A DNA stretch of 64,000 nt. Origin: Rouxiella badensis. Lineage in GTDB: Bacteria > Pseudomonadota > Gammaproteobacteria > Enterobacterales > Enterobacteriaceae. Positions 8,619 to 18,837 of the stretch are shown one piece after another; positions within the stretch are counted from its first letter, which is position 1; every line of letters starts with the position of its first letter. Under the pieces are notes generated by a model. That model ran no database searches. It had not been told where the DNA came from and saw only the letters and a program-made list of their open reading frames with translations. Position numbers and translations under genes: made by a program. The stretch is taken from assembly GCA_026967495.1 (NCBI GenBank), contig CP114060.1, positions 992,001-1,056,000 of the forward strand. Direction: 5' to 3'.

Positions 8619-10448
8619 ATGTTGTTCCGTCGTTTTGAACGGTTGATTGATGTTTTTAAAGCTCCGCCTAATGCGGCGGCACCCAACCAGGTTTGGCCCT
8701 TTTACTTTTATTATCTGCGTCAGGTTTGGCCCAGCTTTATCGCACTGCTGATCGTTGGCCTGATTGGGTCACTGATCGAGGTATCGCTGTTCAGTTACCT
8801 CAGCACGATTATCGACCTGACCCGTTCCACGCCGGCCGGTAGTTTCTTCAGCGTGCACGCCGGGGAACTGCTGTGGATGGCGGCAGTGGCCCTCATCATG
8901 CGGCCCATTTTTATCGGACTGCATGACCTGCTGGTGCACCAGACCATCAGTCCGGGCATGACCAGCCTGATCCGCTGGCAGAACCATAATTACGTGCTGC
9001 GGCAGAGCCTGAACTTCTTCCAGAATGATTTTGCCGGACGTATCGCACAACGCATTATGCAAACCGGCAACTCGCTGCGGGATTCTGCGGTGCAGGCGGT
9101 GGATGCCATCTGGCACGTGGTTATTTATGCCGTCAGTGCGCTGGTGCTGTTTGCCGAAGCCGACTGGCATCTGATGATCCCACTCATTGCCTGGATTGTG
9201 CTCTACAGCCTGTGCCTGTGGTTCTTCGTTCCTCGCGTCAAGGCGCGGTCGGTGGTTTCCTCCGAGGCGCGTTCCAAGTTGATGGGGACCATCGTTGACG
9301 GTTACACCAATATCACGACGCTCAAACTGTTTGCTCATACCGATCTCGAGCAGGAATACGCCCGCGAAGCCATCAGCGAGCAGACCGAGAAAACCCAGCT
9401 GGCAAGCCGTCTGGTGACCAGCATGGACGTAGCGATAACCACCCTTAATGGCCTACTGATTGTCGGCACCACCGGCCTTGCGCTGTGGCTGTGGACCCAA
9501 TCGCTGATTAGCGTCGGGGCCATTGCGCTGGCGACCGGTTTGGTTATCCGTATCGTCAATATGTCGGGCTGGATTATGTGGGTGGTGAACGGCATTTTCG
9601 AGAATATCGGCATGGTGCAGGACGGCCTGCAAACTATCGCCCAGCCGATTGCCGTGACCGATAAGCCGCAGGCACCAAGGCTTAAGGTCAACCACGGTGC
9701 GATTCACTTTGACCACGTAACCTTCAACTACGGCAAAGAACGCAGCGTCATCACCCGACTGGATTTAGCCATTCGTCCGGGCGAGAAAATTGGGCTGATT
9801 GGACCGTCCGGCGCCGGCAAATCGACGCTGGTTAACCTGTTGCTCCGACTGTATGACCTTGATGGTGGCAGGATACTTATCGATCAACAGGACATCGCCG
9901 AAGTTACGCAGGAGAGCCTGCGTGCGCAAATCGGGATGATTACGCAGGACACCTCGCTATTGCACCGTTCTATTCGCGATAACCTGTTGTATGGTCGCCC
10001 TAACGCCAGCGACGAGGAGCTGAACCGAGCCATTCGTCAGGCGCGTGCCGATGAGTTTATCCCGCAGCTTTCTGACCCGCAGGGCAGAACGGGACTGGAC
10101 GCGCACGTCGGTGAGCGTGGGGTGAAACTTTCTGGCGGACAGCGTCAGCGTATCGCCATCGCTCGCGTACTGCTGAAGAATGCGCCGATTCTTATCATGG
10201 ACGAAGCGACGTCGGCGCTCGACTCCGAAGTCGAGGCGGCTATTCAAGAGAGTCTGGAAACGCTGATGACCCACAAGACGGTGATTGCTATTGCCCACCG
10301 GCTGTCGACCATTGCCAAGATGGACCGCCTGGTGGTGCTGGATAAAGGGCAGATTGTCGAGATTGGCAGCCACGGTGAACTGTTGGCGCAGAACGGTCTT
10401 TATGCACGCCTGTGGCAGCATCAAACCGGCGGTTTTGTCGGCCACTAA
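8619..10448 (+). CDS. ABC transporter, fused permease and ATPase (MdlB/MsbA-like half-exporter)
   Basis: A 609-residue half-transporter expected to work as a dimer in the inner membrane and export lipid, drug or peptide. The N-terminal ~340 residues form six membrane helices of the ABC type I exporter fold. The nucleotide-binding domain follows, with Walker A GPSGAGKST near residue 396, signature LSGGQRQRIAIAR near 504, Walker B ILIMDEATSALD near 524 and the switch histidine in IAHRLST near 558. All catalytic residues are present. The ATG at 8619 follows TGAGAGG. It stands alone between a terminator and a convergent gene, which begins only 4 bases after its stop. The substrate cannot be inferred. 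Confidence 0.92.
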   Translation: MLFRRFERLIDVFKAPPNAAAPNQVWPFYFYYLRQVWPSFIALLIVGLIGSLIEVSLFSYLSTIIDLTRSTPAGSFFSVHAGELLWMAAVALIMRPIFIGLHDLLVHQTISPGMTSLIRWQNHNYVLRQSLNFFQNDFAGRIAQRIMQTGNSLRDSAVQAVDAIWHVVIYAVSALVLFAEADWHLMIPLIAWIVLYSLCLWFFVPRVKARSVVSSEARSKLMGTIVDGYTNITTLKLFAHTDLEQEYAREAISEQTEKTQLASRLVTSMDVAITTLNGLLIVGTTGLALWLWTQSLISVGAIALATGLVIRIVNMSGWIMWVVNGIFENIGMVQDGLQTIAQPIAVTDKPQAPRLKVNHGAIHFDHVTFNYGKERSVITRLDLAIRPGEKIGLIGPSGAGKSTLVNLLLRLYDLDGGRILIDQQDIAEVTQESLRAQIGMITQDTSLLHRSIRDNLLYGRPNASDEELNRAIRQARADEFIPQLSDPQGRTGLDAHVGERGVKLSGGQRQRIAIARVLLKNAPILIMDEATSALDSEVEAAIQESLETLMTHKTVIAIAHRLSTIAKMDRLVVLDKGQIVEIGSHGELLAQNGLYARLWQHQTGGFVGH

Positions 10449-10452
10449 TCGC

Positions 10453-11580
10453 CTAAGGCTGTGGCTGACGATAAGGCAGCGCGTCTCGTGCTTCAATGGC
10501 CCAGGCGCGCACGCCTTCCCGCTCTTGCCCAAGATACTCTTCAACCGCGTCGCGCAGTCCGGGATGGCGTAAATAGTGCCAGGAGTGCGTCAGCACCGGT
10601 TCAAATCCGCGAATAAGCTTGTGCTCACCTTGCGCCCCCGCATCGAAACGCGCCAGCCCGTTGGCAATCGCGTAGTCCATGCCCTGATAGAAGCAGGTCT
10701 CAAAGTGCAGCCGGTCAAATTCCGCCAGGCAACCCCAGTATCGGCCATAGAAAGTGTCGCCGCTGACCAGACTGAAAGCCATCGCTACCGTCTGGCCGCC
10801 CTGCGTGGCCAATACCACGCGGATATCCTCTGGCATACGCTCGGCCAGCAGACTGAAGAAATCGCGCCTGAGGTAAGGCGATTGCCCGCGCACGTGATAA
10901 GTGTTGGCATAGCAGGCGTAAATAAAGTCCCACTGCGCTTCTGTGACCTCTGCCCCCTTCAGCCAGGTAAATTCAAAGCCCTGCGCCGTAACCTGCTCGC
11001 GCTCCTTGCGCATCTGCTTGCGTTTACGTGAGGTCAGCGTGTCGAGGAAATCCTGAAAATCACGATAGCCGCGGTTGTGCCAATGATACTGGCAGCCAAG
11101 GCGGTGCAACCATTCGGACTCGCCGGCCATCAGCTCATTATCTCGCGGGTCGGTAAAATTGATGTGTGCGCCGGAGAAATCATGCTGTTCCAGAAAATTG
11201 GGAACGGCGCGCAACAGCTTCTGGGCTGCATCGTGTGCGCCCAGCAGTCGACGTCCGCCGACCGGGCTAAAAGGCGCCGCACCGAGCCATTTGGGATAAT
11301 AGGGGATTCTTGCACGATAGCAGGCGTCGGCCCAGGCATGGTCGAAAACGTATTCACCCGAAGAGTTTGATTTACGATACCCCGGAACCGCGGCCAGCGT
11401 CTTACCGTTTTCCTGCCATAAGAGATGCTGGCTCTTCCAGCCCGATCTTGGCCCGAAGGTGCCGCTGTCTTCCAGCGCGGTCAGAAATGCGTGTCGCAGG
11501 AAAGGTTGCCCGGCAGGAACCAGCGCATCCCACTGCTCGGCGGGCAGCTCACCGAGATGCTCAAGGGACGTTAACGACAT
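10453..11580 (-). CDS. GNAT/FemAB-like N-acyltransferase (COG3146 type)
   Basis: A 375-residue soluble protein of the DUF482/COG3146 family, which has the GNAT-like double fold shared with FemAB peptidoglycan aminoacyltransferases. Recognisable parts include FLRHAFLTALEDSG at the N-terminus, RKRKQMRKERE in the middle and ARFDAGAQGEHKLIRGFEP near residue 320, a conserved stretch of this family. The function of enterobacterial members is not established. The ATG at 11580 has a GGGGAAAAT site upstream. It is convergent with the ABC exporter and has its own promoter region before the bidirectional hairpin at 11645. Confidence 0.82.
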   Translation of the reverse strand: MSLTSLEHLGELPAEQWDALVPAGQPFLRHAFLTALEDSGTFGPRSGWKSQHLLWQENGKTLAAVPGYRKSNSSGEYVFDHAWADACYRARIPYYPKWLGAAPFSPVGGRRLLGAHDAAQKLLRAVPNFLEQHDFSGAHINFTDPRDNELMAGESEWLHRLGCQYHWHNRGYRDFQDFLDTLTSRKRKQMRKEREQVTAQGFEFTWLKGAEVTEAQWDFIYACYANTYHVRGQSPYLRRDFFSLLAERMPEDIRVVLATQGGQTVAMAFSLVSGDTFYGRYWGCLAEFDRLHFETCFYQGMDYAIANGLARFDAGAQGEHKLIRGFEPVLTHSWHYLRHPGLRDAVEEYLGQEREGVRAWAIEARDALPYRQPQP

Positions 11581-11644
11581 AAATTTTCCCCGATGGAGTG
11601 CAAGAAGGAGTAGGCAATAATAATGACACCAGTACGGAAAATTA

Positions 11645-11676
11645 AAAAGCCAGACGCTTAGGCAATCTGGCTTTTT
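11645..11676 (-). terminator. Bidirectional terminator after the MFS gene
   Basis: AAAAAGCCAGA and TCTGGCTTTTT are exact inverted copies around an 11-base loop, giving a T tract on either strand. It lies 18 bases past the stop of the minus-strand MFS gene and probably ends its transcript. Confidence 0.88.
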
Positions 11677-11693
11677 GGGTATGGGTCTGCGTT

Positions 11694-13091
11694 TCAGCGA
11701 GACAGCGGGTGCCCGGCCTTGAACGCGACGCTTTTTTCGAGGGCTGCATCGGTAGGGTCTTTGCGGACACGTTCGATAGGCCCCATTACGAACAGGAACA
11801 GCAGGGCACCGAGGATGCAGTGTGCGCCGACGAACAACAGGCCCATGCTGTAATCACCTGTGATGGCAACGATATAGCCAAACAGAATGGGCGTGACTAT
11901 TCCGGCAATATTGCCTACGCAATTGAAGATGGCACCGGCCAGCCCGACGGCCTCTTTTGGCGCAGTGTCGCTAATGACGGTCCAGGTCCCCGCGCCTGCC
12001 GCCACGCCTTTGCCGAAGAAGGCGAATGACATGATGGCAACAATCCAGACATTGCTGTCAATGACGGCGGCACCGATGAGCGTTGCGGCCATCAGCATGC
12101 CGACAATATAAGGGGCCTTACGCGCCCAGGAGAGCGACCAACCTTTGAGGAGCAGGTAGTCGGAGATATATCCGCCGAAGATTCCGCCTGCAAAACCGCA
12201 GAGTGCAGGGGCGATGGTGGCAAATCCTGCGTGCAAGATATCCATGCCGCGGGCCTGCACCAGATAAATGGGGAACCAGGTAATAAAGAAATAGCTCAGC
12301 GCGATAATGCAATATTGGCCGAGGTAGGCACACCACAGCATTCTGTTGGTCAACAGTCCATTAACGGTTGCGCGCGATAAACGTGATTTAGCTTTACGCT
12401 CATGAACGGAATCAATATCAACCAGACCGCCGCCGTCAATAATATGATCCAACTCCTGCTGCGACACTAAAGGGTGATGGCGCGGTTCACGCATAAATGC
12501 CATCCAGACAAAGAAGGCGGCAACGCCAATAATGCCTAATACGAAGAACGGCCACTGCCAGCCGAATTCTGACACCAGCCAACCGGAAAGCGGTGAGAAT
12601 ATCGCGACGGCAAAATATTGCGACGAAGCGAACAGCGAAGACGCTCTGCCGCGCTCGGCCTTTGGGAACCACATAATGGTGACGCGAGCATTGGCGGGGA
12701 AGCTCGGTGCCTCGATCAGTCCAAGTAAAAACCGCAGGCTGAACATAATCATTAACGCGCTGGCCATGCCACGCTCAAACTCGCCGACGAAGCCCATCGC
12801 CAGCGTGGAGAGCGACCAGAGCACCAGCGTGACGCCATAGACTCGCTTCGCGCCAAAGCGGTCGAGAAACAGCCCACCCGGAATTTGTCCTATGACATAG
12901 GCCCAGCTGAAAGCGGAAAGAATAAAACCAAGTTGAATAGATGAGAGGCCAAACTCGTCTTTAATCGCCGACCCTGATATCGATAAAATAGAACGATCCG
13001 CATAGGCTACGACCGATAAAAACAAAATCATTAATAAAATTCCTATGCGGACATAGGATTTTTTCTCAGGACCCTTTTTCGACCATACCAT
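11694..13091 (-). CDS. MFS transporter, anion:cation symporter type (glucarate/hexuronate porter-like)
   Basis: A 465-residue, 12-helix inner-membrane porter of the ACS family (GudP, GarP, ExuT). MILFLSVVAYADRSILSISG and SAFSWAYVIGQIPGGLFLDRFG at the N-terminus are the classical motifs, and residues after helix 2 carry the MFS loop (LDRFGAKRVYG). It likely imports a sugar acid with protons, but no sugar-acid catabolic gene is adjacent, so the substrate (D-glucarate or galactarate in relatives) is inferred from family only. The site AAGGAAAAT precedes the ATG. It is followed by a strong bidirectional terminator. Confidence 0.85.
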   Translation of the reverse strand: MVWSKKGPEKKSYVRIGILLMILFLSVVAYADRSILSISGSAIKDEFGLSSIQLGFILSAFSWAYVIGQIPGGLFLDRFGAKRVYGVTLVLWSLSTLAMGFVGEFERGMASALMIMFSLRFLLGLIEAPSFPANARVTIMWFPKAERGRASSLFASSQYFAVAIFSPLSGWLVSEFGWQWPFFVLGIIGVAAFFVWMAFMREPRHHPLVSQQELDHIIDGGGLVDIDSVHERKAKSRLSRATVNGLLTNRMLWCAYLGQYCIIALSYFFITWFPIYLVQARGMDILHAGFATIAPALCGFAGGIFGGYISDYLLLKGWSLSWARKAPYIVGMLMAATLIGAAVIDSNVWIVAIMSFAFFGKGVAAGAGTWTVISDTAPKEAVGLAGAIFNCVGNIAGIVTPILFGYIVAITGDYSMGLLFVGAHCILGALLFLFVMGPIERVRKDPTDAALEKSVAFKAGHPLSR

Positions 13092-13341
13092 TTTATTTTC
13101 CTTTTAATTTTAAAAGGCAAGTTCGCTGACGTATCAAATATAGGATGGCGGTCAGAATGGGGTCATTGTGCTTATGTTGAAAAATAACGGCGAGAAATCA
13201 ATAAAGTTTATGAAAGCATCCAATTGACTATGAGGTGGTGCACAGAGTTTTTCAAAACCTCGAATTCACCGACGTTGTTTTCGTAATCTGTGAGGAAGGT
13301 CCGGGAGATATTCAGAACTGGAGAACTTGACGGGGAGAATG

Positions 13342-13369
13342 CTCAGGCAAAGACGGCGCTTTGCCTGAG
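13342..13369 (-). terminator. Hairpin downstream of wrbA
   Basis: CTCAGGCAAAG pairs perfectly with CTTTGCCTGAG around a 6-base loop, 12 bases past the wrbA stop. There is no marked T tract on the wrbA strand, so it may stabilise the 3' end rather than terminate strongly. Confidence 0.65.
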
Positions 13370-13380
13370 TCTATCGGGCG

Positions 13381-13980
13381 TTAAGCCTTGAGTTTCGCGG
13401 CAATTTGCGCGACATATTGGCCCTGATGACGGGCAATGGCCAGTTCGCGGGTGTCGGGCTGACGAGATCCGTCGCCGCCGGCTATGGTCGACGCACCGTA
13501 AGGCGTGCCGCCGCCGACTTGAGAAATATCGAACAACTCACCGGTGCTGTAGCCGATGGGAACGATAATCATGCCGTGGTGTGCCAGCGTGGTCCAGGTG
13601 GAGGTAATGGTCATCTCCTGGCCGCCACCGGTGCCGGTAGAGGTGAAAACGCTGGCGACTTTGCCAACCAGTGCCCCTTTGGCCCACAGACCGCCGGTTC
13701 TATCGAGGAAGTTACGCATCTGCCCGGACATATTACCAAAGCGAGTCGGGGTGCCGAGAATGATGGCATCGTAATCAGCCAACTCTGACGGGTCGGCGAC
13801 AGGAGCCGCCTGATCTGCTTTACCACCGGCTGCTGCAAAGGATTCCGCATCCATCACTTCAGGCACGCGTTTAAGCGTAACTTCAACGCCAGCAACGCTT
13901 TTTGCACCCTCTGCAACGTTCTGCGCCATAGTTTCTATGTGACCATACATTGAATGATAAAGTACCAGAACTTTAGTCAT
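13381..13980 (-). CDS. wrbA: NAD(P)H:quinone oxidoreductase WrbA
   Basis: Tetrameric flavodoxin-like enzyme that reduces quinones by two electrons with NAD(P)H, protecting against redox cycling. Translation from 13980 starts MTKVLVLYHSMYGHIETMAQ, the FMN phosphate-binding loop of the family. GTPTRFGNMSGQMRNFLD and the STGTGGGQEMTITS stretch are also typical. At 199 residues it matches E. coli WrbA. An in-frame upstream ATG at 14070 adds 30 residues but is rejected, because AGAGGAACC sits just before the canonical start. It follows pqqF on the same strand by about 190 bases and probably has its own promoter. Confidence 0.95.
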   Translation of the reverse strand: MTKVLVLYHSMYGHIETMAQNVAEGAKSVAGVEVTLKRVPEVMDAESFAAAGGKADQAAPVADPSELADYDAIILGTPTRFGNMSGQMRNFLDRTGGLWAKGALVGKVASVFTSTGTGGGQEMTITSTWTTLAHHGMIIVPIGYSTGELFDISQVGGGTPYGASTIAGGDGSRQPDTRELAIARHQGQYVAQIAAKLKA

Positions 13981-14169
13981 CTTTGGTTCCTCTTTTAGGG
14001 GCGTAGGTGTCGAATCAGTACCCAATAACTTCGCGAAGAATTTACTTAGTAATCCCACGAGATGCTCCACAACGTTGGACAGTTGATGAGTTAAAGATAC
14101 ATCCTCACCCCAGATTGGTCACATAACAACCGCAAACTTTTGACCGGTTCGGTCAGTTTTATTGAATAT

Positions 14170-16643
14170 TCAGAGGGAATGCGGGGTATTTGTCAGCCGC
14201 CACCATCGCGCTTGTTGCTCACAAAGCTGTCGGTGGAAGTGCTGGAGCTGTAGCCGCGTGAGGCGCGGAACGGTCTCGGGAGTGAGTGCAGGGGAGAAAG
14301 TGTGCTGGGCTAGCCAGCGATCGCGCGCCTGTTGTTGCTTGTCCTGTGGGGTAGTTTGAAGATTTTCAATCAGCGCAGTGGTTTTTTCAACTAACACATC
14401 GTCGGCAATATGGGCGATATTTGTCGCCATTTCCTCGATGAATTGCCTTATTTCAGTCATTATCTGTTCGCGGGTATGGCTCGGCGACTGCACCGCAAAC
14501 AGTATACCGCTCTCGCCCGCCGTCTGCATAAAGCGGCAGGTAACCACGTAACCGATGTTTTTTTCGACCCGCAGTCGTTGGAAGAACAACGGCTCGAACA
14601 GTGAAGCCATAATCTGCCACGCCGCGAGGCAGGACGCGGTTGATTCAACCAGCGGGCAAAACAGCAGCACGGCGGCATCTTCACCCTGGGTGGGGAAGCG
14701 ATACTCTGGCCGTGCTGGCTGTGGCGCAGTGACCGCAAAATGTCGCGCGTTTATCTCGCCAGGAAAATGGCTCAACAGATGCGATAGCGCCGTTTGCAGC
14801 TCGGCGTCTCCGCCATACAGTGCGGCATTCCAGCTAAGCCTTGGCAGCGTTTCAACGCCATTATCGTCGTCACGTTCACTCTCGTTTTCAGCGCCCTTAT
14901 TTGCCTCGAAATCTGCCTCTGGCAGCTCGCCGGACAACAGCCGTGGCAACTGGTTCAGCAGGCAGCGGATGGCGATATCGGTTTGCAGCGCTTGCCGGGC
15001 CTGAACGGCCTGCCTTTCTCCTTGTGCACGCAGCGTTGCGGGCAGGGCTGAGAGTCGGGTCAGCAGGTTATCGAGGGTATTGACCATTAGCCCGTTATCG
15101 CCGCTGAGCAGCAACAGCCATTGGCCCTGATGGCGCTCAAAGGACAGGTTGCCGCCCGCGTGGGCACAGCCTGCGGCAATGGCGCGCAGGCTGGCCTGAA
15201 GAATATTGGCCCAGCGCAGCGGCAATGCCTCACCCTGGGCAGGGCTGAGGATCAACACCCCATTTTCGTTATCACTCTGATGATGCGCAAGTTGAACGGA
15301 CTCCGCGGGCAGCACTGGAGCCGAACGTCGATCGCCAAGGGGATAAAAGGCCAGCGTTGGCGGCGCTGAAATTTCGGTAGACCAGTCAGGAATTGTCGCC
15401 AAAGGCAGTGGAAATCCCTGAATATGCCGGTTTTCTGCCGTAATGTCGGGGGTTACCCATAATCGAGTCATATTGCTGGCAACAAGCTGGTTCAGTAGCT
15501 GCTGCCAGTCGCTGACAAGCGCGGTATTCGCGGCATCGACGGGAGGGAAACCGAATGCGGTGGTGCGCAGCTTATCAACCGGCGTCAAGCGGGCAAACTC
15601 CTGCGTAGCGAGACCGGCGTAGTGCTGTAGCTGGGGGGACTCAAGGAAGACAGCGTGCCCAGCCAGTGAGCGAAAATCGTTTCAGTCTGCGTGGCGGCAG
15701 GCCGAAGGGTCCCCGTGAGCATAAATTCAAAGGTGACTATAGACCCATTATCGCTGCTGTACGGCAATAATAGCTGCGCGTTATCGCAACATCCCTGCTC
15801 GCGAAGCGCGGCCAGCAGGCTATGCTCTGCCTCGTCGGTTGCAAGCTGACGCAGCAGGGTAAGCGAGGAAGCATTGGCGCGATGAATATTTTCTAGCCCG
15901 AAAGACAGGTGCAAGCGAGGTGCGCCTTCATTACGCAGCGCGAAGGTCTGCGCGGCGTTAATTCTCAAGGGTTCGGTCTTTCGCACAGCCGCGCCGTCGG
16001 CGGCAGGCAATATGCCCGCATAACGTTCGGCCAGCGCCGCCAACTCCTCAATGGGCTGCGGCCCTAAGAGCTGAAGCGATAAATTGCCGGTATGAAAGAA
16101 GCGCTGCTGATAGTCACGCAAAGCCTGCTGGAGAGCGTCGATATCATCGCCAAAGTGCGCAAGCGTACCGACGTGAAACCGCGCCAGTGCGGCGGGGGAA
16201 TCGAACGCGGCACCCAGCGCCGCCTCGCATAAGGTCTCAGCATCCGTGGTGAGCATCCGATATTCGGCGTCAATGACAGTGATTTCCTGCGCAACAGCTT
16301 CTCGAGAGAGCAACGGCTGCGCCAGCATATCGACCATGCGGGCAAAACCGTCTTCCAGCTTGGCCGCAGGGATATCAAAAAACCAGGCGGTAGCGGTCGG
16401 CAGCGTGGTGGCGTTGAGGCGTGCGCCTTCGGCCTGCGCCCAGCCCATCAACCGCTGGTCACCCTGATAATGCTGGCTACCGGCAAAGACCACGTGCTCG
16501 TGCAGATGCGCTAATCCAGGCCACTGCTCGGGTTCGTGATGGCTACCGGCGGCCAGATGAAACAGCGCGGCCGCGCGTGACGCCTGCGGGTCATGAGTCA
16601 ACGTGACCCACAGGCCGTTCGCCAGCCGCTGCCGTTGCTGCAT
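14170..16643 (-). CDS. pqqF: PQQ biosynthesis peptidase PqqF (one frame break)
   Basis: M16-family zinc metallopeptidase thought to trim the PqqA precursor after PqqE acts. The first 350 residues carry the inverted zinc motif HLHEH near residue 47 and the downstream EITVIDAEY glutamate region. The frame breaks near 15632 at a run of six C on the coding strand; one more C joins the N-terminal half to the second half, which carries the duplicated M16 domain (FFQRLRVEKNIGYVVTCRFM). The restored protein is about 824 residues, as expected for gammaproteobacterial PqqF. It starts one base after the pqqE stop and is the last gene of the operon. Confidence 0.9.
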
Positions 16644-16644
16644 A

Positions 16645-17789
16645 TCAGGCTACCGGCGTCTTGAAGATCAGCTGCTGGGAGTTTTGGCGGTTACGGAACT
16701 GGAGCTGACTGACCTGAATATTGGTGCAGTTGGCCTGCTCGCGCGCCTCCAGAATCTTGCCGTGATGTGGCGACTTGGAGCACACCGGATCAGTATTATC
16801 GGCATTGCCGGTGAGCATAAAGGCCTGACAGCGGCAGCCACCGAAGTCTTTTTCCTTTTCCGAACAGGAGCGGCAAGGCTCCGGCATCCAGTCGAAGCCA
16901 CGATACTTGTTAAACCCAAACGAGTTGTACCAGATGTCCTGCAGCGATCGTTCGAGCACCGAAGGGAACTCCACCGGCAGCTGACGCGCGCTGTGGCAAG
17001 GCAGGGCCATACCCTCTGGCGTGACGCTGAGGAAAATCGAGTCCCAACCCCCATGCAGCCTTTCGGGCGCTCTTCATAATAGTCTGGCGTCACGAACAAC
17101 AGGTTGGCAAGATTGCCTTTGTCGGCCATCTTCACGCGATAATCGGCGACGACGGCTTCTGCATCAGCGATTTGCTGGCGCGTCGGCAGCAGGCCTTCAC
17201 GGTTCAACTGCGCCCAGCCGTAAAACTGGCAGGTCGCCAGCTCGACGTCGTCGGCCTCAAGCTCAATGCTGAGTTCGATGATTTTGTCGATCTGATGAAT
17301 ATTGTGGCGATGCAGCACGAAGTTCAGCACCATCGGATAACCGTGGGCTTTGACCGCTTTTGCCATGTCCAGCTTCTGCTGGAAAGCCTTGGCAGAGCCT
17401 GCTAGCGCGGCGTTCAGCGTCTCGTCGCTTGCCTGGAAGCTTATCTGAATGTGGTCCAGACCTGCTTCGGCAAAGGCGTCGATCTTCTTCTCGGTTAAGC
17501 CAATGCCTGAGGTTATCAGATTGGTATAGAAACCGAGATCGCGTGCTGCCTTAATAAGTTCAGGCAAGTCCTTGCGCACCAGCGGTTCACCGCCGGAGAA
17601 ACCTATCTGTACAGCGCCCATCTCGCGGGCCTGTTCAAACACCGTAATCCATTGTTCGGTGGTCAGCTCTTTTTCCTGCTTGGCAAAATCAAGCGGATTG
17701 GAGCAGTAGGGACACTGCAACGGACAACGGTAAGTCAGCTCCGCCAGCAACCAGAGCGGCGGTTTGACTTGGGGTTTAGGCAGGTTCAC
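16645..17789 (-). CDS. pqqE: Radical SAM enzyme PqqE (one frame break)
   Basis: Radical SAM/SPASM enzyme that joins the glutamate and tyrosine side chains of PqqA, with PqqD as chaperone; the first committed step of PQQ synthesis. The SAM cluster motif RCPLQCPYC gives Cys22, Cys26 and Cys29, and GFSGGEPLVRKDL is the GGE motif. The reading frame breaks near 17050 at a run of five G. A sixth G yields GCMGGWDSIFLSVTPEG and then the SPASM cysteines CRSCSEKEKDFGGCRCQ, ending KTPVA. The restored length is about 381 residues. It overlaps pqqD by 14 bases. Without repair the protein would lose its auxiliary iron-sulfur clusters. Confidence 0.93.
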
Positions 17790-18063
17790 GGAAAATTATC
17801 CACTTTTGTTCGTAGGCTTGGGCAAAAAACTCTTTCACGTCTTCGTCAACGCCGCCCGCTTCCGGGAAGCGTTGATTTAGCCCATCAATGATTTCAGACA
17901 GCTGACGTTTACCGTCGACGTTTTCTAAAATCATCGCTGCGCTTTCGTTAAGTGTTGCCATGCCTTCAGGGTAAAGGATCACGTGGCTGTTCTGGGTCGG
18001 TTCCCACTGTAAACGGAAACCACGACGGAACATCGGCACCTGATTGACGTTAATTTCGATCAC
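17776..18063 (-). CDS. pqqD: PqqA-binding chaperone PqqD
   Basis: Small (95-residue) winged-helix RiPP recognition element that binds the PqqA peptide and presents it to PqqE. The segment PMFRRGFRLQWEPTQNSHVI and the downstream helical part (LSEIIDGLNQRFPEAGGVDEDV) are diagnostic. Its ATG overlaps the pqqC stop (ATGA) and its 3' end overlaps pqqE, so the three genes are translationally coupled. Confidence 0.95.
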   Translation of the reverse strand: MIEINVNQVPMFRRGFRLQWEPTQNSHVILYPEGMATLNESAAMILENVDGKRQLSEIIDGLNQRFPEAGGVDEDVKEFFAQAYEQKWIIFREPA

Positions 18064-18827
18064 AGAAGCTTCCCTCTATGCCACACCGGCTGCTGCGTTA
18101 CGCTGTGGTAAGGCGCGCGGTTAAGCTCATAGGCCATGGTCATTGAGTCGAGCATGGTCCACAGAATGTCCAGCTTGAACTGCAGAATTTCCAGCATACG
18201 CTGCTGCTTCTCAACAGTATTACAGTACTCCAGCGCTAACGCTAAACCGTGCTCTACGTCGCGGTTCGCTTGGCTCAGTCGGCTGCGGAAATAGTGATAG
18301 CCTTCAGGCTGGATCCACTGATAGTGGTTCGGCCAGCTGTCGAGGCGCGACTGGTGAATCTGTGGCGCAAACAGCTCGGTCAGCGAGCTACAGGCCGCTT
18401 CCTGCCACACTGCGCGGCGGGCAAAGTTGACGTAGGCATCAACGGCGAAACGTACGCCCGGCAACACCCTTTCTTCTGACAGCAGCACGTCGCGCTCAAG
18501 GCCTACGGCCTCACCGAGTTGCAGCCAGGCTTCAATGCCGCCTTCGCTGTCGCCTTGCCCGTCGTGGTCCAGAATTCGCTGTACCCACTTGCGGCGGGTC
18601 TGTGCATCCGGGCAGTTTGCCATGATGGCCGCGTCTTTCATCGGAATACTGGTCTGATAATAAAAACGGTTTGCGACCCATCCCTGAATCTGCTCACGCG
18701 TGGCCTGGCCGTTGTGCATGGCGATATGATAAGGATGGTGAATATGATAGTAGGCACCCTTGGCGCGCAGGGCCTGTTCAAACTCTTCTGGCGTCATCAG
18801 CGCCGCAGAGGCATTAAATGAGTTCAT
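18060..18827 (-). CDS. pqqC: Pyrroloquinoline-quinone synthase PqqC
   Basis: Cofactor-free oxidase of the TenA/haem-oxygenase-like fold that performs the last ring closure and eight-electron oxidation to PQQ. The 255-residue protein begins MNSFNASAALMTPEEFEQAL and contains YHIHHPYHIAMHNG and GWVANRFYYQTSIPMKDA, lining the active site with conserved His, Tyr and Arg. ATG 18827 has TAGGAAACC upstream; an in-frame start at 18875 would overlap pqqB and is rejected. Overlaps pqqD by 4 bases. Confidence 0.96.
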   Translation of the reverse strand: MNSFNASAALMTPEEFEQALRAKGAYYHIHHPYHIAMHNGQATREQIQGWVANRFYYQTSIPMKDAAIMANCPDAQTRRKWVQRILDHDGQGDSEGGIEAWLQLGEAVGLERDVLLSEERVLPGVRFAVDAYVNFARRAVWQEAACSSLTELFAPQIHQSRLDSWPNHYQWIQPEGYHYFRSRLSQANRDVEHGLALALEYCNTVEKQQRMLEILQFKLDILWTMLDSMTMAYELNRAPYHSVTQQPVWHRGKLL

Positions 18828-18837
18828 TAACGGTTTC

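Noticed and set aside
13981..14070. A 30-residue N-terminal extension of WrbA
   Set aside because: The canonical flavodoxin start at 13980 has a good ribosome site and the extension has no family similarity.
14170..16643. Two separate M16 peptidase genes in place of pqqF
   Set aside because: The second part has no ribosome site and one extra C in the C run joins both halves into a PqqF of normal length.
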